This document shows, in pieces, positions 50,890 to 59,351 of a stretch of DNA of 64,000 nt (positions within the stretch are counted from its first letter, which is position 1; every line of letters begins with the position of its first letter). The position numbers were made by a program, and so were the translations under genes. The stretch comes from CAVQUE01 sp046290435 (GTDB lineage Bacteria > Actinomycetota > Acidimicrobiia > Acidimicrobiales > UBA8592): the NCBI GenBank assembly GCA_046290435.1, contig JBKAGO010000067.1, forward strand, positions 124,001 to 188,000, in the 5' to 3' direction. The notes below the pieces were generated by a model. The model saw nothing but the letters and a program-made list of their open reading frames with translations. It was not told where the DNA came from and made no database searches.

Positions 50890-53312
50890 GCGCCCGCACG
50901 GCCATCTGGCGCTGGAGCTGGCGGGTCGTCCGCCGCGACTGGCGCCAACACGCCCTCGTCATCGCCCTCGTCGCCGCCGGCCTCGCGGCCTCGACGGTCA
51001 TCGTCACGACGGTCTTCCGTTTCCAGGACGCAGAGGAACGCAACTTCACCGAACAGTCGCTCGCCGGGGCGAGTGCTGGCATCGATCTCTGGGCCGACCC
51101 GGGGCCACAGCCGCGCCTTCGGACCGATCTCGCGGCGGCGTTCGCGGACCTGCCCGACGTCGAGATCGTCGGCACCGGCGACGCCGACGAGCGGGGCATC
51201 GAGCTCGTCGAAGCCGAGCCCGAGCGACCCCTCGTCGGTCCATGGTTCCGACTCGTCGAGGGCGAGTGGCCCAGGCCGGGCGAGGTGACCCTCACCACCG
51301 ACACGTTCGACTACCTCGCAGACCTCGGGACGCCGACGGCCATCGGCGACGAGGTGACCCTCGCCGACCGGACGTTCACCGTGGTCGGGCAGTACCGCAA
51401 CGGCGCCTCGTTCCGCGACACCACGGCGCTCGTCAGTCCGGGCGAGGCCGGCACCTGGTCTTCCGCCCGGGTCCTCACCGACGGATCGCCCTCGGACCTG
51501 GAGGCGCGGATGGCCACCCTCGTCGCCGCAGATGGTCAGAGCTACAGCTGGGGCGTCATCACACCCTCCACCTACGGCTCGGAGACCACCGTCTTCACCT
51601 ACGGCCTGGCCGCCATGCTCTGCCTCGCCGTCGCCGCGCTGTCCTCGGCGGGTTTCACCGTGCTCGCCAACCGGCGCAGCCGCCAGCTCGGCGTCCTCGC
51701 CGGCCTCGGCGCGACGCCCACCCACCTCGGCGCCGCCATGCTGTCGACCGGCGCAGCGGTCGGCCTGATCGGCGCCGTGATCGGTGTCGCCGTCGGCGTC
51801 GGCGTGTCGCTGGCGCTCACGCCGACGCTCGAGAACCTCATCGACTACGAGCTGGGGTTCCGGATGCCGTGGCGTCATCTGCTGCCGCTCGTCGCGCTCG
51901 GCGTCCTCACCGCGATCGCCGGTGCGTGGCGACCCGCCCAGCGGGCCCGCTCGGTCTCGGCCGCAGCCGCCATCGCCGACCGCCCGACCCGACAGGAGGG
52001 CTTCGCCCGGAGCCTCGCCGTCGGCATCGCCCTGGTGGCGGCGGGCTCGGTCGCCATGGTCGTCGGCGCCCCGAAGAACGATCCGCTGCTGGTGATCATC
52101 GGCGTGCTGCTCCCCGGCGCCGGCGGACTGCTCCTGGCCCCCGCCCTCACCGCCGTCCTCGGACGCATGGCGGGTCGTGCCCCACTGCCCATCCGCATGG
52201 CCTGGCGCGACATCGACCGCAACCGCAGCCGCTCCTCGGGAGCGGTGGCGGCCGCCGCGATGGCCATCGGCGTCCCCTTCGCCATCGCCACCTTCGTCGC
52301 CTCCCTCGGCCAGACGTGGGCGCCCATGCCCGACAACGTCGCCCGGGTGTACGCCGCCGCCGAGAACGAACTCGACACCGTCACCGCCACCGTTCCCGGC
52401 GCGCACGTCGTGCCGATCGAGTTCCTCACCCACCCGGCATGGGCCGACGACGACGAGGCAGCCGAGTTCGGGCCCGCTCCGTGGGGAGTCCGCTCGTTGC
52501 GAGGCAATGGCTCCGTGCAGTACCACGAAACTGCCATCGCCACCCCCGAACTCCTCGCGGCGATGGGCGTGGATCCCGACACCGACGCCGACCTCATCGT
52601 CGATTTCCGCAGCCCGCTCGACCTGGGCGACGAGACACCGGGGTTCGTCTCGTTCTCCGGCTCGGGTACGGCGGTCTCCGAAGCCGGTACCGAGGTCCTC
52701 GGCGCTCTCGCCGGCGGCGAGCCGTCGGATCTCGTCGTGCAGCGACACGCTCCATGGGCCGAGTCGTTCCCCGACGCGCTGATCGTCGATCCTCCGACGG
52801 ACGTGCCGGGCGCCGAGCGGTACGTCGAGTCGTACCTGCTCGTGGGCGATCGGCCCTTCACCGATCAGGAACGTGCCGCGCTTCGGGCGACCGGTGCCGG
52901 CCTGTCCTTGGGGGACGATCCTCCGCCGTTCGTGGCCATCCGGGCGATCGCGATGGCCGCCGGGGCGCTGTTCGCAGTGGCGGCCATCGCCGTCACCGTC
53001 GCCCTGATCCGCACCGAGACCGCACGCGACCAGCGCATCCTGCGCTCCCTCGGCGCATCGCCTGCCCGGGCCCGCGCAGTGGGGGCCGCAACCGCCGCCG
53101 GCCTCGCCACGATCGCGTCGGCGATCGCCGTCCTCGTATCCCTGTCGGTCCTGATGGGGATCTTCCGGAACCCCGACGAGGACTTCTTCTTCCGCATGCC
53201 CTGGGCCGAACTCGGCGTGGTGTTCGTGGTGGTGCCCATGCTGGCCGGAGTGGCCGGCTGGTTGCTGACCTCGGGCCGGACCGACCGGTCGTCATCCGCC
53301 GCCTTCGGCTGA
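50886..53312 (+). CDS. FtsX-like ABC permease with large extracytoplasmic domains
   Basis: An 808-residue membrane protein. An N-terminal helix (about 22-43) and a large external domain (44-235) are followed by FtsX-type helices at about 235-365 (FTVLANRRSRQLGVLAGLGA is the cytoplasmic coupling motif). Two more helices lie at about 378-430, then the second half begins with IRMAWRDIDRNRSRS. A second external domain (about 480-680) precedes three C-terminal helices (AGWLLTSGR end). It resembles the eight-to-ten-helix actinobacterial efflux permeases. The cargo is unknown. Confidence 0.88.
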   Translation: MSARTAIWRWSWRVVRRDWRQHALVIALVAAGLAASTVIVTTVFRFQDAEERNFTEQSLAGASAGIDLWADPGPQPRLRTDLAAAFADLPDVEIVGTGDADERGIELVEAEPERPLVGPWFRLVEGEWPRPGEVTLTTDTFDYLADLGTPTAIGDEVTLADRTFTVVGQYRNGASFRDTTALVSPGEAGTWSSARVLTDGSPSDLEARMATLVAADGQSYSWGVITPSTYGSETTVFTYGLAAMLCLAVAALSSAGFTVLANRRSRQLGVLAGLGATPTHLGAAMLSTGAAVGLIGAVIGVAVGVGVSLALTPTLENLIDYELGFRMPWRHLLPLVALGVLTAIAGAWRPAQRARSVSAAAAIADRPTRQEGFARSLAVGIALVAAGSVAMVVGAPKNDPLLVIIGVLLPGAGGLLLAPALTAVLGRMAGRAPLPIRMAWRDIDRNRSRSSGAVAAAAMAIGVPFAIATFVASLGQTWAPMPDNVARVYAAAENELDTVTATVPGAHVVPIEFLTHPAWADDDEAAEFGPAPWGVRSLRGNGSVQYHETAIATPELLAAMGVDPDTDADLIVDFRSPLDLGDETPGFVSFSGSGTAVSEAGTEVLGALAGGEPSDLVVQRHAPWAESFPDALIVDPPTDVPGAERYVESYLLVGDRPFTDQERAALRATGAGLSLGDDPPPFVAIRAIAMAAGALFAVAAIAVTVALIRTETARDQRILRSLGASPARARAVGAATAAGLATIASAIAVLVSLSVLMGIFRNPDEDFFFRMPWAELGVVFVVVPMLAGVAGWLLTSGRTDRSSSAAFG

Positions 53313-53337
53313 CGCGTCGGCGTCACGCCGACGGAGG

Positions 53338-55017
53338 TCAGTGGTCGCGGAGGCGTTCGGACACGGCCAGCCGGGTGGCCATGGTCTCGAAGACGGCGTT
53401 CGCGGGTGCGGCCCCCGATTGGAGCTCGGCGAGGAACACGTCACCGGGGATCCGGAGCACCTCCGACGCGGCCTCGGCGGTGACCGTCGCGGTTCGGGGC
53501 CGGTGCTGGAGGATGCCGATCTCGCCCACCCAGCCGCCACCGCTGATCCGGTTGACGACGTGGGGCCCCTCGGTCACGACGAACGCACCCGAGCGAACCA
53601 CGAACAGATCGTCCGCCGGGTCCCCCTGCCGGATGATCACCGACCCTTGGGCCACGGACTCGGTCTCGACCGCCGAGGCGATGCGTTCGATCGCAGCGCG
53701 CGATGCGCCGTCGAACAGCGCCAGGCGGTCGAGCTCGTCGACCAGCGGGCGGATCGCCCGGCGATGCTCGACGAGCGTCTGGGTGACGGCCCGGAGACTC
53801 GGCGTCGATGCCACACCGACCACTCCCACGCCGACGCCGGTGAGAACCAACGCCAGCGCGAGGTCGGCCTGGGCGACGAGCAGCGGGGCGCCCAGTGCAC
53901 CGAGCAGCTTGCCACTGTTGCTGGCGCTGCCGACCAGCCCGAACACCCGCCCGAGCACGTCGAGAGCGGCAAGACGCTGGAGGAGCACCACCGACAGCGT
54001 CTCGAACACCACGACCCCGGCGCCCACCACCACCAGGGCCACGCAGGCCACCACGGGCGATTCGACCAGCGCCAGCATCGGCAGCGGGATCGCCGTCGAC
54101 GCCAGCGCCAGGATCGTCATGAGCGCCGGCTGATCGCTGTCGGCCATCCGCGGGGCGAGGGGCAGCGCGGCCAGCGCCCCGAGGCCCAGGGCTCCGGTCA
54201 GGATGCCGACGCCGCTCGCTCCCATCCCCAGCTGGTCCTCGGCGAGGAACACCAACAGGATGAGCTCTGCGCCCCGGGCGAGGTACATGGTGAACACGAG
54301 CAGCGCGACGACGGCCAAGCCCGCCGTGCCCCAGACCTCGCGCCAGGTTCCCCCCGTGCCCCCGCCCGGGCGAGGGCCACCGACGGCGCCGGACGTAGTC
54401 GGGTTCCCGGCCACTCCGTTGCCGAGGCTGCGCACCCGCGAGATGAGCAGCGCAGCCACTGCGAACGACGCAGCGTTGATGGCGAACGCCGGCGCCGGCG
54501 ACCAGACCAGCAGCACACCAGAGCCCACGACGGGACCGACGAACGTCATGATCTGGCGCGTCGTTCCGATGAGCGCATTCGACGGCGCCAGATGGTCCTC
54601 TCCCACGACGAGGGGCAACGCAGCGGTCAGCGCGGGGCGATAGGGGGCCGCGAGCGAGTACGAGGCGAGGACGAGCAACAGCAGGTACTCGTAGCGCACC
54701 TCGGCAGCGGCCGCGACCGCCAACAGCCCCATCAACGCCGCCCGAACCAGATCCAGCCACACCAGCAGACGGCGGCGGTCGACACGATCGGCGAGCGCGC
54801 CGGCCGGTGCGCTGATGAGCGCCCGGGGCCCGAATCGAGCCGCCGCTGCCAGTGCGAAGCCGGCCGGGCCCGCCCCGTCGTCGATCAGGTACGCCGCCAG
54901 GCCGACCCAGAACACGCCGTCGCCGATCCCCGAAGCGAACTCCATGCCGAGGATCGACCGGACGTCGCGACGGGCAGTCGCCCGGTCGGGCCCGCGTGGT
55001 GTGCCGGTCGAAGGCAT
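53338..55017 (-). CDS. MFS transporter fused to a cyclic-nucleotide-binding domain
   Basis: A 559-residue fusion. Residues 20-420 are an MFS transporter with about 12 helices (PAGALADRVDRRRLLVWLDL loop). Residues about 430-555 are a cNMP-binding (CRP-type) domain: FDGASRAAIERIASAVE, VIIRQGDPADDLFVVRSGAF, and GGGWVGEIGILQHRPRTATV, which is the phosphate-binding cassette with the usual GEI. The domain may gate transport in response to a cyclic nucleotide or simply serve as a scaffold. Such fusions are known in actinobacteria. It converges with the FtsX-like gene. Confidence 0.85.
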   Translation of the reverse strand: MPSTGTPRGPDRATARRDVRSILGMEFASGIGDGVFWVGLAAYLIDDGAGPAGFALAAAARFGPRALISAPAGALADRVDRRRLLVWLDLVRAALMGLLAVAAAAEVRYEYLLLLVLASYSLAAPYRPALTAALPLVVGEDHLAPSNALIGTTRQIMTFVGPVVGSGVLLVWSPAPAFAINAASFAVAALLISRVRSLGNGVAGNPTTSGAVGGPRPGGGTGGTWREVWGTAGLAVVALLVFTMYLARGAELILLVFLAEDQLGMGASGVGILTGALGLGALAALPLAPRMADSDQPALMTILALASTAIPLPMLALVESPVVACVALVVVGAGVVVFETLSVVLLQRLAALDVLGRVFGLVGSASNSGKLLGALGAPLLVAQADLALALVLTGVGVGVVGVASTPSLRAVTQTLVEHRRAIRPLVDELDRLALFDGASRAAIERIASAVETESVAQGSVIIRQGDPADDLFVVRSGAFVVTEGPHVVNRISGGGWVGEIGILQHRPRTATVTAEAASEVLRIPGDVFLAELQSGAAPANAVFETMATRLAVSERLRDH

Positions 55018-55297
55018 CGGAGGAGCGAGTGGTCGGCAGCGGGTCAGCCGAAGCAGGCCGCGCCCGCGGCGCCCGTTACAGCAGGTCGAGCCGGCGTCTC
55101 GTGGCGAAGAGCGCGTCTTCGCGCCGTTTCACGAGAACCACGGGGCGGGACCCTGCCGTGCATGGCGGGTCACCCTAGTGGTCGCGGCGGGCGCCGCCGA
55201 ACCCATCTCCGCTCGCCGCCGGGGCCGCCGGCGCAGTCGCGGCATCGCACCCGGGACCTGAACGACCCGCCCGATCGCGGCACGTCCGGCACCTCGA

Positions 55298-56065
55298 TCA
55301 GCGGGGCGCGAGCACCTCGGCGATGCGGCGCTCGAGGTCCGGTGGCACCACCGAGTCGGGATCGCGGAGGCGGCCCACCTCGCCGTGGACCCCGACCAGC
55401 GCCGCGTACAGCGGGGGGCACGTCGGGCAGGTCGCCAGGTGCGCCTCGACCGCGGCGGCCGTGGTCGGGTCGATGTCGCCGTCGAGGTAGTCACTGACGT
55501 GCTGTCGGGCGTCCCAGCACCGCAACGGCACGCCCTTCAGGACCTGTCGGCGCTCGTGGCCGTCGGCCAGCGCGCTCACGAGAGCCATCCGGCCGCGGCG
55601 CAGGCGTTGCTTGGCCGCGGGCAGGCCGATGCCGTGCGCGTCGGCGATGTCGCGGACCCGCCAGCCCTCGATGTCGTGCAGCACGACCGCCGAGCGGTAG
55701 ATGAACGGCAACCGGACCAGCGCGTCGAGCAACTCGTCGCGGGTGGCGGCCCGCTCGACCACCGCGGCGGCGTCGACGCTGAACGCGTCGTCGCGCCAGT
55801 CGGCCTCGATGTCGTCGACGACGACCTCGCGGCCGGCCCGCTTGGCCCGGTCGAGCACCAACCGGTGGGCGATGCGCACCAGCCAGTGACCCAGCGGCGC
55901 CTCGCCCCGGTACTGGTCCCGCCGCTCCAACGCCCGCACGATCGTGTCCTGCACGATGTCGGACGCCAGGTGCGGATCGTGGGTGACGCCGAGGGCGTAC
56001 CGGTAGAGGCGATCGACGTGCTCGGAGAGCTCATCTGCCTCGAACCCGGTCGTCCCCTCGGTCAT
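55298..56065 (-). CDS. ECF sigma factor with fused C-terminal zinc-finger (anti-sigma-like) domain
   Basis: A 255-residue sigma-70 family protein. Region 2 (about 10-75) has YRYALGVTHDPHLASDIVQDTIVRALERR, and region 4 (about 115-170) has LPFIYRSAVVLHDIEGWRVRDIADAHGIG and a helix-turn-helix. A C-terminal zf-HC2-type motif follows (CWDARQHVSDYLDGDI with H-x3-C-x2-C in AHLATCPTCPPL), normally found on separate anti-sigma factors. Fusion implies redox- or metal-linked self-regulation. It begins 5 bp after a small membrane-protein gene, so the two are co-transcribed. Confidence 0.85.
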   Translation of the reverse strand: MTEGTTGFEADELSEHVDRLYRYALGVTHDPHLASDIVQDTIVRALERRDQYRGEAPLGHWLVRIAHRLVLDRAKRAGREVVVDDIEADWRDDAFSVDAAAVVERAATRDELLDALVRLPFIYRSAVVLHDIEGWRVRDIADAHGIGLPAAKQRLRRGRMALVSALADGHERRQVLKGVPLRCWDARQHVSDYLDGDIDPTTAAAVEAHLATCPTCPPLYAALVGVHGEVGRLRDPDSVVPPDLERRIAEVLAPR

Positions 56066-56070
56066 CGGCG

Positions 56071-56283
56071 TCAGTGTGCTGCGTGGTCACGGCGACCGTT
56101 GGTACGGATGCCGAGCACGGTGTAGAGGGGGCACCAGCCGACGATCCCGGTCAGCAACGGCACGATGGCGACGATGCCGAGCACCGTGCCGCCGGTGCCG
56201 CCGACCACGCCGAAGCCGACGATCATCAGCACCACCCCGAGGACGAACCTGACTGCCCGGTCCCAACCCGCTTCGTTCATCAT
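56071..56283 (-). CDS. DUF2892-family small membrane protein
   Basis: A 70-residue protein with two hydrophobic segments around a GG turn (FVLGVVLMIVGFGVVGGTGG, LGIVAIVPLLTGIVGWCPLY), the pattern of DUF2892/YgaP-type C-terminal membrane modules. A conserved-looking GWCPLYTVLGI motif closes the second helix. It precedes the sigma-factor gene by 5 bp. Confidence 0.8.
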   Translation of the reverse strand: MMNEAGWDRAVRFVLGVVLMIVGFGVVGGTGGTVLGIVAIVPLLTGIVGWCPLYTVLGIRTNGRRDHAAH

Positions 56284-56395
56284 GACGATCTCCTGTCGTT
56301 GCGGAGCCCTGTTGGCTCTCTCACCCGACAGACGATCGAGCGGCCCGTAGGGATACCGGTTCCGGCGACATTTCTCCGGAGCGTCCCACGGGACC

Positions 56396-57181
56396 TCAGT
56401 CGTCCTCTTCCACAGAGGTCTGCGGTCCGCCGTCCCACCAGGCGTCGATGCGAGAGTCGTGCTCGTCGCTGCGGAACTCGACACGGACACTGGAGCCACC
56501 GTCGATCCGCACGGTGAAACCGGGCCGCGGCGTCGCCCAGAGGACCTCGACGCCCTGCGCACTGAAGCTGATGGAGGTGGTACCGCCGACGAGATCGAAC
56601 GTCAGGACCTGCGCAGGCGCTTCTGGCACCGGCGTCGCCGTGGGGGTGGGCTGGGGTGCCTGGGTCGGCGTCGGCTGCGGTGGGCGCGGCGTGGCGGTCG
56701 GCTCGGGCCGCGGTGTCGGGCGCTGGGGGCGTGCGGTCGGCGTGGGATCGGGCCGGCTCGGCGCCTGTGACGGAGCCGTGGCCGGCGGCGTCGTCGACGC
56801 AGGCCTCGGGGTGGGTGTCGCCGGCGGCGCAGGGGCCGCCGGAACCGATGTCGCCGTTTCCCCGCCGGTCGAAGGGTCCGATCCCGCCGCACCATCGGAA
56901 GGGTCCGATCCCACGGCGCCGTCGGAACCGTCGGTACCTGTGGCCGGGCTGTCGCCGTCGGCATCCTCCGACGGCGGGACCGCGGCGGTGGGCGTGGGGG
57001 TGAGCTCGAACCCGGCGGTGGGCGTGGGGGCGGGTTGTGGCGTCGAATCGCCCGTACGGGCGATCGCCGCGGGCGCGGGGCTGATGACCTGATCGTCGAC
57101 GATGCCCACGCCCTGCCAGGCAACGGCTACCGCGGTCGCGGAACCGCCGAGCCACAAGAGAAAGAGGAGGATGGGCTTCAC
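56396..57181 (-). CDS. Secreted/anchored Pro-Thr-rich protein with small C-terminal domain
   Basis: A 261-residue protein. An N-terminal hydrophobic helix (PILLFLLWLGGSATAVAVAW) serves as signal or anchor; residues about 35-180 are low-complexity Pro/Thr/Asp/Ala; the last 70 residues form a small beta-rich domain (VLTFDLVGGTTSISFSAQGV, GFTVRIDGG, VRVEFRSDEHDSRI, then AWWDGGPQTSVEEDD). GTG 57181 is chosen as start; an upstream ATG at 57226 is possible. It is divergent from the two-component genes. The function is not recognised. Confidence 0.7.
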   Translation of the reverse strand: MKPILLFLLWLGGSATAVAVAWQGVGIVDDQVISPAPAAIARTGDSTPQPAPTPTAGFELTPTPTAAVPPSEDADGDSPATGTDGSDGAVGSDPSDGAAGSDPSTGGETATSVPAAPAPPATPTPRPASTTPPATAPSQAPSRPDPTPTARPQRPTPRPEPTATPRPPQPTPTQAPQPTPTATPVPEAPAQVLTFDLVGGTTSISFSAQGVEVLWATPRPGFTVRIDGGSSVRVEFRSDEHDSRIDAWWDGGPQTSVEEDD

Positions 57182-57282
57182 ATCATCAAGTGTCGCCCGC
57201 CGCACCTCACAACGGGTCAAGGACACCTCAAATGCTGGTTAAACGCGTCGGCGGGCATCCCCGACGCCGGGCCGGCGGCCGG

Positions 57283-57288
57283 TAGCGT
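57283..57288 (+). promoter_or_regulatory. TANNNT -10 box for the response-regulator gene
   Basis: TAGCGT ends 8 nt before the ATG at 57297. No Shine-Dalgarno intervenes. Confidence 0.4.
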
Positions 57289-57296
57289 TGCCCGCC

Positions 57297-57989
57297 ATGG
57301 CATCGGTCTTCATCGTCGAGGACGATCATCAGATCCGCGAGCTCGCGGCACGGGCGTTGGCGTCCGCGGGCCACGTCGTCGAGACCGAGGGCACGGCGAT
57401 GGCGGCGTTGACGCGCATCGTCGAGATCGCTCCCGACGTCGTGGTGTTGGATCTCGGCCTGCCGGACCTCGACGGCGCCGACCTGTTGCGCATGATCCGG
57501 GCCGTGTCGCAGGTGCCGGTCATCGTCGCCACGGCCCGCGACGAAGAACGCGAGATCGTGCGCCTCCTCGACGCCGGCGCCGACGAGTACGTCGTCAAGC
57601 CGTACTCCGGCCCCGAGCTCGAGGCGCGCATCCGGGCCCTGCTGCGACGAGCCGGCAACGGCGCGTCGCGCGCCGACGACGGCGTGGCGTTGCGGGTGGG
57701 GGGCCTCGAGGTCGACCAGCGGGCTCGTACCGTGCGCCTCGACGGCGCCCTGGTCGAATGCAACCGCAAGGAGTTCGACCTGCTGGCGTACCTCGCGGGA
57801 CGCGTCGGCGAGGTCGTCACCCGACAAGAGCTCTTCGCCGAGGTCTGGCGCCAGCCCTACGGCGGGGCCGACAAGACGATCGACGTCCACATCTCGTGGC
57901 TGCGGCGCAAGCTGGGCGAGACCGCGGCCGAACCCCGCTACATCCACACGGTGCGCGGCGTGGGCATCAAGCTCGTGGACCCGGTCTGA
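57297..57989 (+). CDS. OmpR/PhoB-family response regulator
   Basis: A 230-residue regulator. The receiver (1-120) has acidic pair EDD, phosphoacceptor Asp in VVVLDLGLPDLDG and Lys in YVVKPYSG. The winged-helix domain (130-228) has ARTVRLDGALVECNRKEFDLLAYL, VVTRQELFAEVW and TIDVHISWLRRKLGE. A TTG at 57288 in the same frame is disregarded because TAGCGT points to ATG 57297. The histidine kinase follows after 72 bp, so they form one system. Confidence 0.93.
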   Translation: MASVFIVEDDHQIRELAARALASAGHVVETEGTAMAALTRIVEIAPDVVVLDLGLPDLDGADLLRMIRAVSQVPVIVATARDEEREIVRLLDAGADEYVVKPYSGPELEARIRALLRRAGNGASRADDGVALRVGGLEVDQRARTVRLDGALVECNRKEFDLLAYLAGRVGEVVTRQELFAEVWRQPYGGADKTIDVHISWLRRKLGETAAEPRYIHTVRGVGIKLVDPV

Positions 57990-58061
57990 GGTCTGCGATG
58001 ACGGGCGGGGGCGCCGGCTCGCTTCGCCGGCCGGCGACAGCAGGAGACCGGTGAGGGCACG

Positions 58062-59351
58062 ATGAGGCGACGCATCGCCCTGGTCGCCCTGGCGGGTTCG
58101 GCAATGGTCGCCGTCGCGTTCGTCATCCCCCTCGCGTTCCTCGTGCGCTCCACCGCCGAGGACCGCGCGATCGACGCAGCTCGGGCCGACGCCGCTGCAG
58201 TGGTGCCGACGCTCGTCGCCGGCACCGACCCCACGCTGGTTGCCGCAGCGGTCGGGGCCACCGCCGCGGGATCGGAGGATCGACTGAGCGTCGTCTTCGG
58301 CGACGGCAGCGTCGTGGGCACCGACCCGGGGTCGTCTCCCGCGCTGGCTGCCGCGCTCGGATCGGGCGCCTCGGCCATCGCCGACACCGACGGAGGCGTC
58401 GAGGTCATCACCGCTGTGGCCCGGTCGGGTGGCGAGCTGGCCGCGGTTCGGGTGTTCGTGCCCCAGGAGGCTCTGCGCCGCGGCGAGCGCAACGCCTGGG
58501 CGGCCCTGGGCCTCGTCGCGGTGGTCCTGGTGGCCATCTCGGTGGCCATCGCCGACCGGCTGGCCCAGACCATCGTGGTGCCGACGGTCGCACTGGCCGG
58601 CGCGGCGCGGCGGCTCGGCGCGGGCGACCTCGACGCCCGGGTGGACCCGGAGGGGCCCGACGAGATCGTCGAACTGTCCACCGCGTTCAACGACCTCGGG
58701 GCGCGGATCTCGGGGATGCTCGACCACGAGCGGGAGTTGGTCGCCGAACTCTCCCACCGGCTGCGCACGCCCCTGACGAAGCTTCGCATGCGGGTCGATC
58801 AGGTCGACGATCCGACGCTCGCCGACGAGCTGCGCGGCGACGTCGACGAGCTCACCGGCGTCGTGACCGACCTCATCCGCGAAGCCCGCGACGGCGCCGA
58901 CCCCGACCTCGCCCCCGGATGCGACGCCGCACGCGTCGCAGAGGACCGGGTGGCCTACTGGTCGGTGCTCGCCGAGGATCAGGGCCGACCGTGGCGTTTC
59001 GACCGCCGGGCGGGCGCAGCGCCCGTCGCACTGGTCGAGAGCGAACTGGCCGCAGCGCTCGACGTACTGATCGAGAACGTCTTCGCGCACACCGACGAGG
59101 GCGTGTCGATCGCGGTGCAGGTGGTCGCCGTCGGCCCCGAGCTCCGCTTGGGCGTGGGCGACGGCGGGCAAGGTTTCGATCGCGCGCTCGCTGCCCGTGG
59201 TGCGAGCGCCGGGACCTCGACCGGGCTCGGTCTCGACATCGCCCGGCGAACCGCCGAACGCGTGGGCGGCCGCCTCGACATCGGCCGCAGCGACCTCGGC
59301 GGCGCGCTCGTCGAGATCGTCCTGCCGCTGCGTCAGGCAACCGTGCGCTGA
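58062..59351 (+). CDS. Sensor histidine kinase, two-helix extracytoplasmic sensor type
   Basis: A 429-residue kinase. Transmembrane helices at about 7-30 and 148-168 bracket an external sensor region (about 30-145). A HAMP domain (about 170-222) is followed by HisKA with phosphoacceptor His in VAELSHRLRTPLTKLRMRVD. The ATPase domain has N-box LDVLIENVFAH, GVGDGGQGFD and TGLGLDIARRTAERVGGRLDI. Its 3' end overlaps the converging APH-like gene by 19 bp. It should phosphorylate the neighbouring response regulator; the signal is unknown. Confidence 0.92.
   Translation: MRRRIALVALAGSAMVAVAFVIPLAFLVRSTAEDRAIDAARADAAAVVPTLVAGTDPTLVAAAVGATAAGSEDRLSVVFGDGSVVGTDPGSSPALAAALGSGASAIADTDGGVEVITAVARSGGELAAVRVFVPQEALRRGERNAWAALGLVAVVLVAISVAIADRLAQTIVVPTVALAGAARRLGAGDLDARVDPEGPDEIVELSTAFNDLGARISGMLDHERELVAELSHRLRTPLTKLRMRVDQVDDPTLADELRGDVDELTGVVTDLIREARDGADPDLAPGCDAARVAEDRVAYWSVLAEDQGRPWRFDRRAGAAPVALVESELAAALDVLIENVFAHTDEGVSIAVQVVAVGPELRLGVGDGGQGFDRALAARGASAGTSTGLGLDIARRTAERVGGRLDIGRSDLGGALVEIVLPLRQATVR

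Noticed and set aside
50430..52748. Long minus-strand frame of 772 codons opposite the ABC/FtsX genes
   Set aside because: Shadow of the ABC ATPase and FtsX-like permease, with low-complexity Gly/Glu/Arg composition and no family features.
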